Below are positions 7,943-15,081 of a stretch of 64,000 nucleotides of DNA, piece by piece. Where the stretch lies: positions 186,001-250,000 of the forward strand of contig NZ_NOYI01000027.1 of the NCBI RefSeq assembly GCF_002258785.1, given 5' to 3'. Numbering within the stretch: the first letter of the stretch is position 1; each line of letters starts with the position of its first letter. A model generated the notes under the pieces. That model had not been told where the DNA came from and ran no database searches. It worked only from the letters and a program-made list of their open reading frames with translations. The position numbers were made by a program, and so were the translations under genes. Origin of the DNA: Rhodococcus sp. 06-235-1A. GTDB taxonomy: Bacteria > Actinomycetota > Actinomycetes > Mycobacteriales > Mycobacteriaceae.

Positions 7943-8713
7943 TTCGTCGCCGACCGTCACCGTGCCGTCCTGCACCACCGAGAACTTCGCTCCGAAAGCG
8001 ACGCCCTTCTGCCGACCGCGGCGGTAGTCGCCCAGTGTGCGCAGCGGCTCCGGGCCGGTGCGCACACCGGTCGTCTGCTCGACGGTGGTGACGGCGCACC
8101 GGATTGCGAGTTTGGTGTACGCGAGGCGAGCAGACCCGATCCCGACCTCGCGTACCTCGTCTTCCCGGTGCGGGGAGTCCCAGCCGTCGACGACGATGTT
8201 GGGCCGAAAACGATCCATCGGCAGCGGTGCGTCGAGACGGGAGTTGAGCCCGGCCAAGGTGGCCGTGGAGAGGATGTGCACCGCCGCGCTGTCGGCGAAT
8301 TGTGCTGAGCCGGGCCGAATTCCGTCGGTGACTCGGCCGTGGTCGCGCGGGGCGGCGACCAGCCTCGAGGGTTCTCCGATCACCTCGGTGAGCCAGGCAG
8401 CAACCTGATTGCCCTGATCGATTCCGCGCATCGGCGCGCGGAACATCGTGATGTCGCGCGCCTCGGAGTCGCGGTCCACCGGCACGGTCACCGAACCGGT
8501 GGACGCATGCGCGAGGGTCAACGACCCGTCCCCCACCGAACATCGGACGACCGCGAGAACGGGGTCGGTGCGTTGACTGCGAAAAGCGCCGTCTTCATCG
8601 ATGATCATGAACGCTCGATCGTGTTCGAGCCCGGTGGCGCTCACCTGTGCCGAGTCGAGCACGGCACCAGCACAGCCTTTGACGGGATAGGTCACCAGAG
8701 ACGACACGCGCAC
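7907..8713 (-). CDS. MOSC domain protein with N-terminal beta-barrel domain (YcbX/mARC-like)
   Basis: A 268-residue protein. The N-terminal SSLVTYPVKGCAGAVLDSAQ block is typical of the MOSC_N beta-barrel and the second half is a MOSC domain with DRFRPNIVV, the conserved Cys in AIRCAVTTVEQ, and a C-terminal KFSVVQDGTVTVGDEL block. In YcbX and mARC the MOSC Cys ligates the molybdenum cofactor and the enzymes reduce N-hydroxylated compounds; the same role is plausible but unproven. GTG at 8713 (or 8707) is chosen because the protein family starts at this point; the pncA gene begins 21 bases away on the other strand. Confidence 0.85.
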   Translation of the reverse strand: MRVSSLVTYPVKGCAGAVLDSAQVSATGLEHDRAFMIIDEDGAFRSQRTDPVLAVVRCSVGDGSLTLAHASTGSVTVPVDRDSEARDITMFRAPMRGIDQGNQVAAWLTEVIGEPSRLVAAPRDHGRVTDGIRPGSAQFADSAAVHILSTATLAGLNSRLDAPLPMDRFRPNIVVDGWDSPHREDEVREVGIGSARLAYTKLAIRCAVTTVEQTTGVRTGPEPLRTLGDYRRGRQKGVAFGAKFSVVQDGTVTVGDELHVASWGESEL

Positions 8714-8734
8714 CCGTCGAGGATACTGGTCTTC

Positions 8735-9307
8735 ATGACACGTGCTCTGTTGGTAGTGGATGTGCAGAACGATTTCACCGAGGGCGGCGCGCTCGCGGTG
8801 GCCGGCGGTGCCGAGGTAGCGCGCAAGATCAGTGCGTACCTGGCACGTCACGGCGACGAGTACGACCTCGTGGTGTCCTCGCGGGATTGGCACGACTCAG
8901 TGGGCGACAACGGCGGCCATTTCGCCACCGATGCCGCCCCGGATTTCGTCACCACCTGGCCGGTGCATTGCGTCGCGGGCACGGTCGGAGCCGAGTATCA
9001 CCCGGACTACGCGACCGGTTCGGTCGACGTGCACGTCTACAAGGGCCAGGGGAAGCCGTCGTATTCCGCGTTCGAGGGCGTCACCGAGGACGGGACATCT
9101 CTGGCCGAGATCCTGTCCGCCAACGAGGTCACTGCCGTCGACGTCGTCGGACTCGCGACCGATTATTGCGTTCTGGCGTCGGCCAAGGATGCCGTGGCCG
9201 AGACGCTGAACGTGTGTGTTCTCACCGACCTCGTCGCGGGAGTTGCGCCCGAGTCCTCCGCCGCGGCCCTCGACGAGCTGCGGGCATCCGGCGCTTCGGT
9301 GGTCTAA
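8735..9307 (+). CDS. pncA: Nicotinamidase/pyrazinamidase
   Basis: Converts nicotinamide to nicotinic acid for NAD salvage. At 190 residues it matches the family (M. tuberculosis PncA 186). The catalytic triad is visible as Asp9 (VVDVQNDF), Lys103 (YKGQGKPSYSAF) and Cys145 (TDYCVLAS); metal-binding Asp/His residues occur in SRDWHDSVGDNGGH. ATG at 8735 sits only 21 bases from the divergent MOSC start. Its stop overlaps the converging downstream gene by 4 bases. Confidence 0.95.
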   Translation: MTRALLVVDVQNDFTEGGALAVAGGAEVARKISAYLARHGDEYDLVVSSRDWHDSVGDNGGHFATDAAPDFVTTWPVHCVAGTVGAEYHPDYATGSVDVHVYKGQGKPSYSAFEGVTEDGTSLAEILSANEVTAVDVVGLATDYCVLASAKDAVAETLNVCVLTDLVAGVAPESSAAALDELRASGASVV

Positions 9308-9906
9308 CTGTCGATCGTCGTGGTGATCGACGTGACCGACGGTGCCGCAGGGGTGCTTCCGAACCCGAAGGTCACCGGGGGAGTGACGGGAGTCAGCGAT
9401 CCGAGATCCGCGCCCTGCCACGATGCCCGCACGTCGGTCACGCGATGCTGGTGCCTGGCCCCGTAGTACTCGCGTCGGCCGCCACCGGCGCTGCCGCGGG
9501 TGCGCACTCCGCGCAGCAACACTCGGGCGATGGGGTCACTGATCGCACAGAACCATGGTGCCGTGGACACCGCGTCGGGAACGAGACTCAACGCGCGGCC
9601 GAGTACGGTGGGCCCGGCAACTCGGATCTGCACCGACAGGTCACCCGCTGTCACCGATCGCCAATCGTCCTGCTGAGAGGCGAATGTCACCGGGACGAGC
9701 TCGGTGGCGTCGAAGGTGTACGTGGCGGTGACGAATTCCCGGACGTCCTCGTTGGGCGCGACGAGTAGGCGTCTCCCGTCGGCGAATTGGATCATGACGT
9801 CGGTGAACTCTCCGAGCGGCGACTTCGTCCAGTGCCCGACGACGATCCGCACACCGGACGTAGTGCCTACCCCGTAGATCTCACCGTGAAACCGTGATCT
9901 GGTCAT
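9304..9906 (-). CDS. Conserved actinobacterial protein of unknown function
   Basis: A 200-residue protein with no recognised catalytic motif, signal peptide or transmembrane segment. It has an N-terminal beta-rich half (YGVGTTSGVRIVVGHW, DVMIQFADGRRLLVAP) and a Gly/Arg-rich loop (VRTRGSAGGGRREYYGAR) followed by a Pro/Thr-rich tail. Similar proteins of unknown role occur near central metabolism genes in related genera as far as I recall. It is divergent from zwf with 61 bases between starts, so both may share control. Confidence 0.75.
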   Translation of the reverse strand: MTRSRFHGEIYGVGTTSGVRIVVGHWTKSPLGEFTDVMIQFADGRRLLVAPNEDVREFVTATYTFDATELVPVTFASQQDDWRSVTAGDLSVQIRVAGPTVLGRALSLVPDAVSTAPWFCAISDPIARVLLRGVRTRGSAGGGRREYYGARHQHRVTDVRASWQGADLGSLTPVTPPVTFGFGSTPAAPSVTSITTTIDS

Positions 9907-9967
9907 CGTGCACCCTCACCTCGTCGGCACTGTGCGCTCCCAAACTGTGCGGTGCATAGTGGAGGTC

Positions 9968-11368
9968 ATGGCGTCCTCGCAACCCACTGTATTCGTCCTT
10001 TTCGGCGCAACCGGAGACCTCGCGAAGCGAATGGTCCTGCCGTCGTTCTACCAACTTCACCTCGAGGGCCTGTTGCCCGAGAAATGGGTCCTGATCGGCA
10101 ACGGGCGTAAGGATTCGTCCGACGACGAGTTCCGCGACCATGTCCGCAGCGTGCTCGACGAGTTCGTCGAGAACGTGGCCGAGGACGATTGGTCGACATT
10201 CTCCGAGCGAATCCGCTTCGCGGGCAACGGCTTCACCGTCGACGATCCCGGCAAGCTGCCCGAGGTCGTCGCCGAGGCGAAGAAGGACATCGGCGACGAC
10301 GCCCAGTTGGTGCACTACATCGCGTTGCCGCCGAGCACCTTCGTCGACTACACGAAGGCCCTCGGTGCACACGACCTGGCCGACGGTGCCCGGGTGGTCT
10401 ACGAGAAGCCTTTCGGGACCTCGCAGAGCAACTTCGAGGAACTCGACAAGGCCGTCCACGAGGTGGTCGACGAAAAGCAGGTCTATCGAATCGACCACTT
10501 CCTCGGTAAGGAAGCGACGCAGAACCTGCACGTGGCGCGGTTCGCCAACGGAATGATCAGTGGAATCTGGAACTCCGAGCACGTGGCGCAGGTACAGATC
10601 GACGTCCCCGAGACGCTCGACATCGACGACCGCGCCGAGTTCTACGACGCCACCGGTGCCGTGCTGGACATGCTCGTCACGCACCTGTTCCAGGTCGCGG
10701 CAGAGGTGGCGATGGAACCGCCCGCATCGCTGAAGGCCGATGATCTGCAATCGGCTCGCGAGACGGTGATCGGCCGGTTCCGTCCGCTGGACACCGCCGA
10801 AGTGGTTCTCGGTCAATACGACGGTTACCGCGACGTCGAGGGCGTGGACGAGAACTCGAAAGTCGACACGTTCGTCGCGGCCAAGTTGTGGGTAGACACC
10901 GATCGCTGGCGTGGGGTTCCGTTTCTGCTCCGCACCGGGAAGATGTTGGGTGTCAGCGAACAACGCGTCTCGTTGGTGTTCCGCAAGCCGGCCGACAGTC
11001 CGCTGGGCGAGCTGCCGGAGGACGGCGCGGTGCTCTCGTTCGACCTTTCGGGTGACGGGGCCATCGACATCGCCATGACGGTCAAGGAGCCGGGACCGGA
11101 TTTCGACCTGTCCGTCGGACACCTGGCACTCCCGCTCGAATCGGTACCCGACGCCGAGCCGCTCAGCCCGTACGCGCGCCTGATTCTCGACGTGCTGGGC
11201 GGCGACCGTTCGCTGTTCACCCGGCCCGACGGTTTGGCGCACGTATGGGACGTGGCGGCACCGTTGCTGAGTGATCCGCCTGAGGTGAAGCCTTATGCAC
11301 CCGGTTCCATGGGCCCTGCCGAGGCCGACCAACTCGCTGCACCGTGTGGCTGGTTGATCACCGGATAG
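9968..11368 (+). CDS. zwf: Glucose-6-phosphate 1-dehydrogenase
   Basis: Oxidises glucose-6-phosphate to 6-phosphogluconolactone with NAD(P), the entry of the oxidative pentose phosphate pathway. The N-terminal Rossmann motif is FGATGDLAKRM and the active-site signature RIDHFLGKE begins near residue 174. ATG at 9968 follows GGAGGT at about 9960-9965; the resulting 466 residues are slightly shorter than the usual 480-515. It is not in the tal-tkt-zwf-opcA cluster typical of the group, so it may be a second isozyme like the unlinked zwf1 of mycobacteria (inference). Confidence 0.93.
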   Translation: MASSQPTVFVLFGATGDLAKRMVLPSFYQLHLEGLLPEKWVLIGNGRKDSSDDEFRDHVRSVLDEFVENVAEDDWSTFSERIRFAGNGFTVDDPGKLPEVVAEAKKDIGDDAQLVHYIALPPSTFVDYTKALGAHDLADGARVVYEKPFGTSQSNFEELDKAVHEVVDEKQVYRIDHFLGKEATQNLHVARFANGMISGIWNSEHVAQVQIDVPETLDIDDRAEFYDATGAVLDMLVTHLFQVAAEVAMEPPASLKADDLQSARETVIGRFRPLDTAEVVLGQYDGYRDVEGVDENSKVDTFVAAKLWVDTDRWRGVPFLLRTGKMLGVSEQRVSLVFRKPADSPLGELPEDGAVLSFDLSGDGAIDIAMTVKEPGPDFDLSVGHLALPLESVPDAEPLSPYARLILDVLGGDRSLFTRPDGLAHVWDVAAPLLSDPPEVKPYAPGSMGPAEADQLAAPCGWLITG

Positions 11369-11421
11369 AACGGACGCCTACCCATGCGCACGACCGGAAT
11401 CGGGTGGTCAAAGACGTAGGG

Positions 11422-11436
11422 CCGGTTCTGAACCGG
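11422..11436. promoter_or_regulatory. Perfect palindrome upstream of micro-protein gene 1
   Basis: CCGGTTC-T-GAACCGG, a 7-1-7 palindrome in the 195-base space between zwf and the 57-codon gene. It could be an operator for the small gene or a weak zwf terminator. There is no T-run next to it. Otherwise the space shows no recognisable element. Confidence 0.4.
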
Positions 11437-11563
11437 ACAAACGGGGCGTATGACTTTTACTGCCGAAAGATGGCCCGACCGCCTTGGTCGAGGTTATGTT
11501 CTTGTCGCTCGGACGGCGCACAGGCCGAACGGCCTCGGCAATTTTTCGAAGGGAACAATTCAT

Positions 11564-11737
11564 ATGTTGTGGGAACTCATCACCGGACTTCTCGGCGGCG
11601 GCGAAGACGGCGGAATCATCGGTGGAATCGGTGACGGTATCGGCGGAATCATCACCGACGGCATCGCCGCGGGCATCTCCGATGCGATCACCGAACTCTT
11701 CACCGGTAGCGCCGAGGGAATCTCCAGCGCAAGCTAG
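11564..11737 (+). CDS. Micro-protein 1: 57-residue Gly/Ile-rich acidic peptide, PorA/PorH-like in character
   Basis: Not annotated by any family I know. The ATG at 11564 lies after GAAGGGA (about 11548-11554) and the gene ends at a TAG followed by a hairpin. The peptide has no Lys, Arg or His and nine Asp/Glu. Residues 16-46 form an approximate 8-residue repeat of the type GIGDGIGG with acidic residues at 24, 32, 40 and 44, as expected for an amphipathic helix with one acidic stripe. The end contains ELFTGSAEG; the same T/S-G-S-A core occurs in three further micro-proteins within 2.5 kb. No signal peptide. By analogy with PorA/PorH of Corynebacterium, short acidic unsecreted-looking peptides that are mycoloylated on Ser and form mycomembrane channels, it may be an outer-membrane peptide; an amphipathic toxin or bacteriocin is the alternative. 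Function is inference. Confidence 0.72.
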   Translation: MLWELITGLLGGGEDGGIIGGIGDGIGGIITDGIAAGISDAITELFTGSAEGISSAS

Positions 11738-11742
11738 CCGCG

Positions 11743-11776
11743 AAGCCCCGGGCCGGTTCGTTCGGGTCCGGGGCTT
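11743..11776 (+). terminator. Hairpin terminator after micro-protein 1
   Basis: Stem AAGCCCCGG (11743-11751) pairs with CCGGGGCTT (11768-11776) around a 16-base loop, 5 bases after the stop codon; followed by TTGTC rather than a long T-run. Confidence 0.7.
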
Positions 11777-11797
11777 TGTCGTGTCCGGGCTGCGCTG

Positions 11798-12004
11798 TCA
11801 TGCACGACGCGGCACCAGCATCAGGGCTGCGAGGTAGATCAGCACGACGGTCCCGCCGGTCAGGACCGCTCCGGCGACGGTGGCAAGGCGGACGACGTTG
11901 ACGTCCCAGCCGAAGTATTCTGCGATGCCGCCGCACACACCTCCGATCATCTTCTGTGAACTGGACAGGGTGAATTCTCTGGGTGAACCGCTCTCGAATG
12001 TCAT
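11798..12004 (-). CDS. PspC domain membrane protein
   Basis: A 68-residue protein with the PspC signature KMIGGVCGGIAEYFGWD at residues 18-34 and one hydrophobic segment of about 24 residues ending in ALMLVPRR. PspC-type proteins sense or buffer envelope stress; small stand-alone copies are common in actinobacteria and their partners are unknown. It converges on micro-protein gene 1 and shares its intergenic hairpin. It is divergent from ppk2. Confidence 0.88.
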   Translation of the reverse strand: MTFESGSPREFTLSSSQKMIGGVCGGIAEYFGWDVNVVRLATVAGAVLTGGTVVLIYLAALMLVPRRA

Positions 12005-12179
12005 GGTGAAAAGTCTGCGTCATCAACGGCTTTCGGCGCATCGGGGGTTTCACCCATATCCACCCCGATAAACGGATGGTCCGAAAGCGCGGCGCGAACA
12101 AGATTCTCGACTTTTCCCGGTCGAGCCCTGGACCGCAGACTCCGGCGGGGGTTACGGTCGCTATCGATCGGCCGTGCGC

Positions 12180-12212
12180 GTACCCGGCCCGTCCCCCTTG
12201 CGGGCCGGGTAC
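12180..12212. other. Strong stem-loop in the pspC-ppk2 intergenic region
   Basis: GTACCCGGCCCG (12180-12191) pairs perfectly with CGGGCCGGGTAC (12201-12212) around a 9-base loop; flanking GCGC bases can extend it imperfectly. It stands in a divergent promoter space, where a terminator would not be expected unless a short leader or small RNA ends there, so its role is open. Confidence 0.6.
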
Positions 12213-12269
12213 TCGCGCAGCGCTCCAGAGGCGTCGGGTGTTCACCGAATCGCCATGAATTGGTCACCG

Positions 12270-13235
12270 ATGAGCACTAACTTTCGGCACATGACCGACA
12301 ACGATCTCCGCAACGGTGAGGCTCCACGTACGAACCTGAGCGACTTGCTCGACATCACCGAGGCTGTCGATCTTGCCGACACCTCGGGCTTCACCGTCGA
12401 CGACTCCGATGACGACGATCCGGTTCTGCTGACGGTTCCCGACGGCCACGTCGTCGATACCTGGCGGGAGAACTACCCGTACGACGAGCGCATGACCCGG
12501 GCGGAGTACGACCTCGAGAAGCGCCTGCTGCAGATCGAGCTTCTGAAGCTTCAGATGTGGACCAAGGAGACCGGGCGTCGTCACGTCATCATCTTCGAAG
12601 GTCGCGACGCCGCCGGTAAAGGCGGCACGATCAAGCGCTTCATGGAGCACCTGAACCCGCGTGGTGCCAGCGTCGTCGCTCTGGAGAAGCCCTCGGCGCG
12701 TGAGTCGACGGAGTGGTACTTCCAGCGTTACATCGCGCACCTACCCGCGGCCGGGGAGATCGTGATGTTCGACAGGTCCTGGTACAACCGGGCAGGCGTC
12801 GAGCGCGTCATGGGTTTCTGCACCGACGAGCAGCACGCCCAGTTCGTCCGTCAGGCACCACTGTTCGAGCAGATGCTCGTGGACGAGGGCATCAGCCTGA
12901 CCAAGTTCTGGTTCTCGGTGTCGCAGCACGAGCAGCGCACCCGCTTCGCCATCAGGCAGGTCGACCCGGTGCGGCAATGGAAACTCTCCCCGATGGACCT
13001 TGCCTCGCTGGACAAGTGGGACGCGTACACCGCGGCGAAGGAAGAGAACTTCCGGGCCACCGATACCGATATCGCGCCGTGGACAGTGGTCAAGAGCAAC
13101 GACAAGAAGCGCGCCCGCATCAACGCAATGCGTTTTGTGCTCAACAAGTTCGACTACGCCAACAAAGACCCCGAAATCGTCGGCAAAACCGACCCGTTGC
13201 TCGTCGGTCGCGCGAAAGACGTGATCGGCGAATAG
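12270..13235 (+). CDS. ppk2: Polyphosphate kinase 2 family protein
   Basis: PPK2 enzymes transfer phosphate between polyphosphate and nucleoside di- or monophosphates. Walker A EGRDAAGKGGTIKRF (about residues 109-123) and the lid/Walker B block MFDRSWYNRAGVERVMGF (about 165-182) are intact, with the expected C-terminal KRARINAMRF segment. Likely reaction is polyP-driven GTP/ATP formation. The start is uncertain: ATG at 12258, 12270 or 12291 are all possible and none has a clear ribosome site; the first ~60 residues are acidic and low in conservation. A hairpin TCGGCGAA/TTCGCCGA at 13225-13245 spans the stop codon. A second PPK2 is at 61238-62095. Confidence 0.92.
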   Translation: MSTNFRHMTDNDLRNGEAPRTNLSDLLDITEAVDLADTSGFTVDDSDDDDPVLLTVPDGHVVDTWRENYPYDERMTRAEYDLEKRLLQIELLKLQMWTKETGRRHVIIFEGRDAAGKGGTIKRFMEHLNPRGASVVALEKPSARESTEWYFQRYIAHLPAAGEIVMFDRSWYNRAGVERVMGFCTDEQHAQFVRQAPLFEQMLVDEGISLTKFWFSVSQHEQRTRFAIRQVDPVRQWKLSPMDLASLDKWDAYTAAKEENFRATDTDIAPWTVVKSNDKKRARINAMRFVLNKFDYANKDPEIVGKTDPLLVGRAKDVIGE

Positions 13236-13245
13236 TTTTCGCCGA
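13225..13245 (+). terminator. ppk2: Hairpin across the ppk2 stop codon
   Basis: TCGGCGAA (13225-13232) pairs with TTCGCCGA (13238-13245) around TAGTT, which contains the TAG stop. Confidence 0.5.
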
Positions 13246-13288
13246 GAACTCGGTCGCACTACCTATGAATCGTTGCGGTGCTACCGCT

Positions 13289-13300
13289 TCGAGATCTCGA
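13289..13300. promoter_or_regulatory. 12-base palindrome upstream of micro-protein gene 2
   Basis: TCGAGATCTCGA is self-complementary and lies 99 bases upstream of the 37-codon gene. A role as operator is conjecture. Confidence 0.3.
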
Positions 13301-13398
13301 GTTGGTACCGGGTGCTGCACCGGACGTCGGCGTGCGGTAGGAACGAGGGAGGTCGTATCACCTACGGCTGTACGTAAACACGAGCATCAGGAGATCCC

Positions 13399-13512
13399 AT
13401 GGGTTCAGCAGCGCAGTTCTTCACCGACATCGCCACCGGCGTCTACGACGGCATCGTCGACGCGATCGTCGATCAGATCGTCGGCGTGTTGACCTCGGGT
13501 AGCGCCGCTTAG
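13399..13512 (+). CDS. Micro-protein 2: 37-residue acidic amphipathic peptide ending in SGSAA
   Basis: ATG at 13399 has an excellent ribosome site, AGGAG at 13389-13393 with 5 bases spacing. The peptide starts MGSAAQFFTD and ends VLTSGSAA; it contains four Asp at residues 10, 17, 21 and 25 and no Lys, Arg or His. The 7-4-4 spacing puts the Asp residues on one side of a helix whose other face is Ile/Val. The terminal LTSGSAA matches LLSGSAA at the end of micro-protein 3 and TVTGSAA in micro-protein 4. No signal peptide. Likely a membrane-active or mycomembrane peptide of the same family as its neighbours (inference from composition, length and clustering). Confidence 0.75.
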   Translation: MGSAAQFFTDIATGVYDGIVDAIVDQIVGVLTSGSAA

Positions 13513-13522
13513 TCGTCCGTCA

Positions 13523-13551
13523 CGGCCGCGGTCGCCGTCGGGGGGCGGCCG
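13523..13551 (+). terminator. GC-rich hairpin after micro-protein 2
   Basis: CGGCCGC (13523-13529) pairs with GCGGCCG (13545-13551), 10 bases after the stop; a GTTTTGT stretch follows about 23 bases later. Confidence 0.55.
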
Positions 13552-13670
13552 CGGCATCGGCGACGTCGTGATTGTTTTGTGATAGCTCACCAAGATTTTC
13601 GACTTTTAGTCCCGATTGTGTATACGGAACGTGATGTGAACGGGTAGAAATCTCCTTGCAGAGGAAATCG

Positions 13671-13686
13671 AGTGACGTCCGTCACT
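13671..13686. promoter_or_regulatory. Palindrome AGTGACG-TC-CGTCACT upstream of micro-protein gene 3
   Basis: A perfect 7-2-7 inverted repeat 38 bases before the 23-codon gene, in the usual position for an operator or in a 5' leader. The regulator is unknown. Confidence 0.45.
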
Positions 13687-13724
13687 TTTGATCTGCGAAT
13701 CCCCTCGACCAAGGAGCAACAGTT

Positions 13725-13796
13725 ATGTCGGCTGAACTACTCGGTAGCCTCTTCGAGATTCTTCTTCCGCTCCTGCTTTCGGGCAGCGCGGCCTGA
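13725..13796 (+). CDS. Micro-protein 3: 23-residue Leu-rich acidic peptide ending in SGSAA
   Basis: ATG at 13725 is preceded by AAGGAG at 13711-13716 (8-base spacing). The 23 codons give a very hydrophobic peptide (LFEILLPLLL in the centre) with two Glu, no basic residue, and the ending LLSGSAA shared with micro-protein 2. A perfect 17-bp-stem hairpin follows 31 bases after the stop, so the gene looks like a complete monocistronic unit despite its size. It is too short for routine gene finding. A membrane-embedded peptide is likely; channel former, mycoloylated peptide or small toxin are the candidate roles (inference). Confidence 0.65.
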   Translation: MSAELLGSLFEILLPLLLSGSAA

Positions 13797-13826
13797 CGAC
13801 TGCAATCGCGGTCCGACCTTTCGAGT

Positions 13827-13867
13827 CGACGATGCCGGTACCCGAACAACGGGTACCGGCATCGTCG
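13827..13867 (+). terminator. Strong 17-bp-stem hairpin after micro-protein 3
   Basis: CGACGATGCCGGTACCC (13827-13843) pairs without mismatch with 13851-13867 around a 7-base loop. Confidence 0.75.
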
Positions 13868-13962
13868 CTGAGTCCGACCGGAAGTCGTCGGTTCCGACAA
13901 CTACGGTCCGGTGCGGTAGATGTGGCGGCCGACCGAACAGTGCGGTATCAATAGTGCGGCAT

Positions 13963-13979
13963 CGATCAAACGGTGATCG
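13963..13979. promoter_or_regulatory. Inverted repeat CGATCA-N5-TGATCG upstream of micro-protein gene 4
   Basis: A 6-5-6 palindrome 27 bases before the GTG start. Just upstream the motif GTGCGG(T/C)A occurs three times (near 13911, 13940 and 13954) and once upstream of micro-protein 2 (near 13333), which may mark a shared control element. Conjectural. Confidence 0.35.
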
Positions 13980-14006
13980 GTGCATCGCACTCACCCAGGA
14001 GCACAC

Positions 14007-14117
14007 GTGGACTTCTTCCAGTATGTCGCCAGCTTTTTCAGCACGGTCACCGGTAGCGCCGCGTTGGTAGACGGAGCCGGAAGCTCGACACCGGACGTCA
14101 TCGTCACACCGTTCTGA
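14007..14117 (+). CDS. Micro-protein 4: 36-residue acidic peptide with FFSTVTGSAAL core
   Basis: GTG at 14007 follows AGGAG at 13997-14001 (5 bases). The peptide begins MDFFQYVASFFSTVTGSAAL and has a polar tail with Gly/Ser and Asp, ending in VIVTPF. Three Asp, no Lys, Arg or His. The T-G-S-A-A core aligns with the ends of micro-proteins 1-3. An aromatic N-terminal half plus the GSA core is consistent with a short amphipathic helix. A 14-bp-stem hairpin begins 13 bases after the stop. Same candidate functions as its neighbours. Confidence 0.7.
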   Translation: MDFFQYVASFFSTVTGSAALVDGAGSSTPDVIVTPF

Positions 14118-14130
14118 TCTCAGCTCTTCT

Positions 14131-14167
14131 TCGGGCCGTATCCGTGTAGTCGGCGGATGCGGCCCGA
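14131..14167 (+). terminator. Hairpin after micro-protein 4
   Basis: TCGGGCCGTATCCG (14131-14144) pairs with CGGATGCGGCCCGA (14154-14167) with one G-T/C-A type mismatch and a 9-base loop. Confidence 0.7.
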
Positions 14168-14244
14168 CGTGTCTCGAGATGATGGTCGTCGTGCTTCGGC
14201 AATCCGGTGCAGTCCGCTCTCGTCCACCCATTTAAGGTGGCCCG

Positions 14245-15078
14245 ATGGACACGGTACCCATCCAGATGCCCGACGGTTCGACGGTGCCGGTGTCACTCTT
14301 TCCCGGCGAAGGGCGTGACGATGCGCCCGTGATCGTCGTTCTCCCCGGCCTCGGTATTCCCGGTGGCTATTATCGCCTGTTCGCCGAGGCGCTCGTCTCG
14401 CGCGGATTTCACGCCGCGATCGGCGACCTACGCGGCCAGGGTGACAGTGTGCCGAAACCGAGTTCGGCGAGTCGGTACGGCTATCAAGAATTGGTGTCGG
14501 TCGATTTTCCAGCGATCTTCGAGGTTGTTCGGGAACGGTTTCCCGAGGCGACGCCGTACCTTCTGGGTCACAGCATGGGTGGGCAGCTCGGTTCGATGTA
14601 TGCCGCTCGTATCCGAGGCAGGCTCGGTGGATTGATTCTGGTGGCGTCCGGATCGCCGTATCACCGTGGATTCGGCGCAACTCGTGGCGTCCCGTTGTAC
14701 GTAGGGGCCGCCGCCATGGCGATCACCAGCAGCATCGCTGGGTTCTGGCCGGGGGACCGAATAGGTATCGGCGGCTTCGGTCGTCAGTCGCGCGTCCTCA
14801 TCGACGACTGGTCCCGGTTCGCGCGCACCGGTTCGATCGAGCCGGCGGGGGCGGACATGGATTACGAGGAACGCATGGGCCGTCTGACCCTCCCGGTGCT
14901 CGCGGTGACCATCGAGGGTGATGACCTCGCGCCTCGTGGCTCGATGGACAACCTCGTCCGCAAGCTCGTTCATGCCGATGTCACCTCGAAGCACGTCGAC
15001 GAGCCGCTCGGTCACAACGGTTGGATTCGTGACCCCACCGCGGTGGCCGACCTCGTCGCCGAGTGGATTCATCGCTAG
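14245..15078 (+). CDS. Alpha/beta hydrolase (serine hydrolase / lysophospholipase-like)
   Basis: A 277-residue alpha/beta hydrolase. The nucleophile elbow GHSMGG places the catalytic Ser at residue 110; the oxyanion region is VLPGLGIPGGYY, the acid is probably in TIEGDDLAP, and the His in EPLGHNGWI. DLRGQGDS is typical of the lysophospholipase/monoacylglycerol lipase-like group. Substrate unknown. No signal peptide. It converges with the S9 peptidase gene with only 3 bases between stops. Confidence 0.88.
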   Translation: MDTVPIQMPDGSTVPVSLFPGEGRDDAPVIVVLPGLGIPGGYYRLFAEALVSRGFHAAIGDLRGQGDSVPKPSSASRYGYQELVSVDFPAIFEVVRERFPEATPYLLGHSMGGQLGSMYAARIRGRLGGLILVASGSPYHRGFGATRGVPLYVGAAAMAITSSIAGFWPGDRIGIGGFGRQSRVLIDDWSRFARTGSIEPAGADMDYEERMGRLTLPVLAVTIEGDDLAPRGSMDNLVRKLVHADVTSKHVDEPLGHNGWIRDPTAVADLVAEWIHR

Positions 15079-15081
15079 GAG

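Noticed and set aside
12076..12258. A possible 60-codon gene between pspC and ppk2
   Set aside because: No ribosome site, Pro/Arg-rich composition, and it spans the 12180-12212 stem-loop.
13578..13590. TGTGATAGCTCACC as a CRP/GlxR site
   Set aside because: The two half-sites are separated by 4 bases instead of 6.
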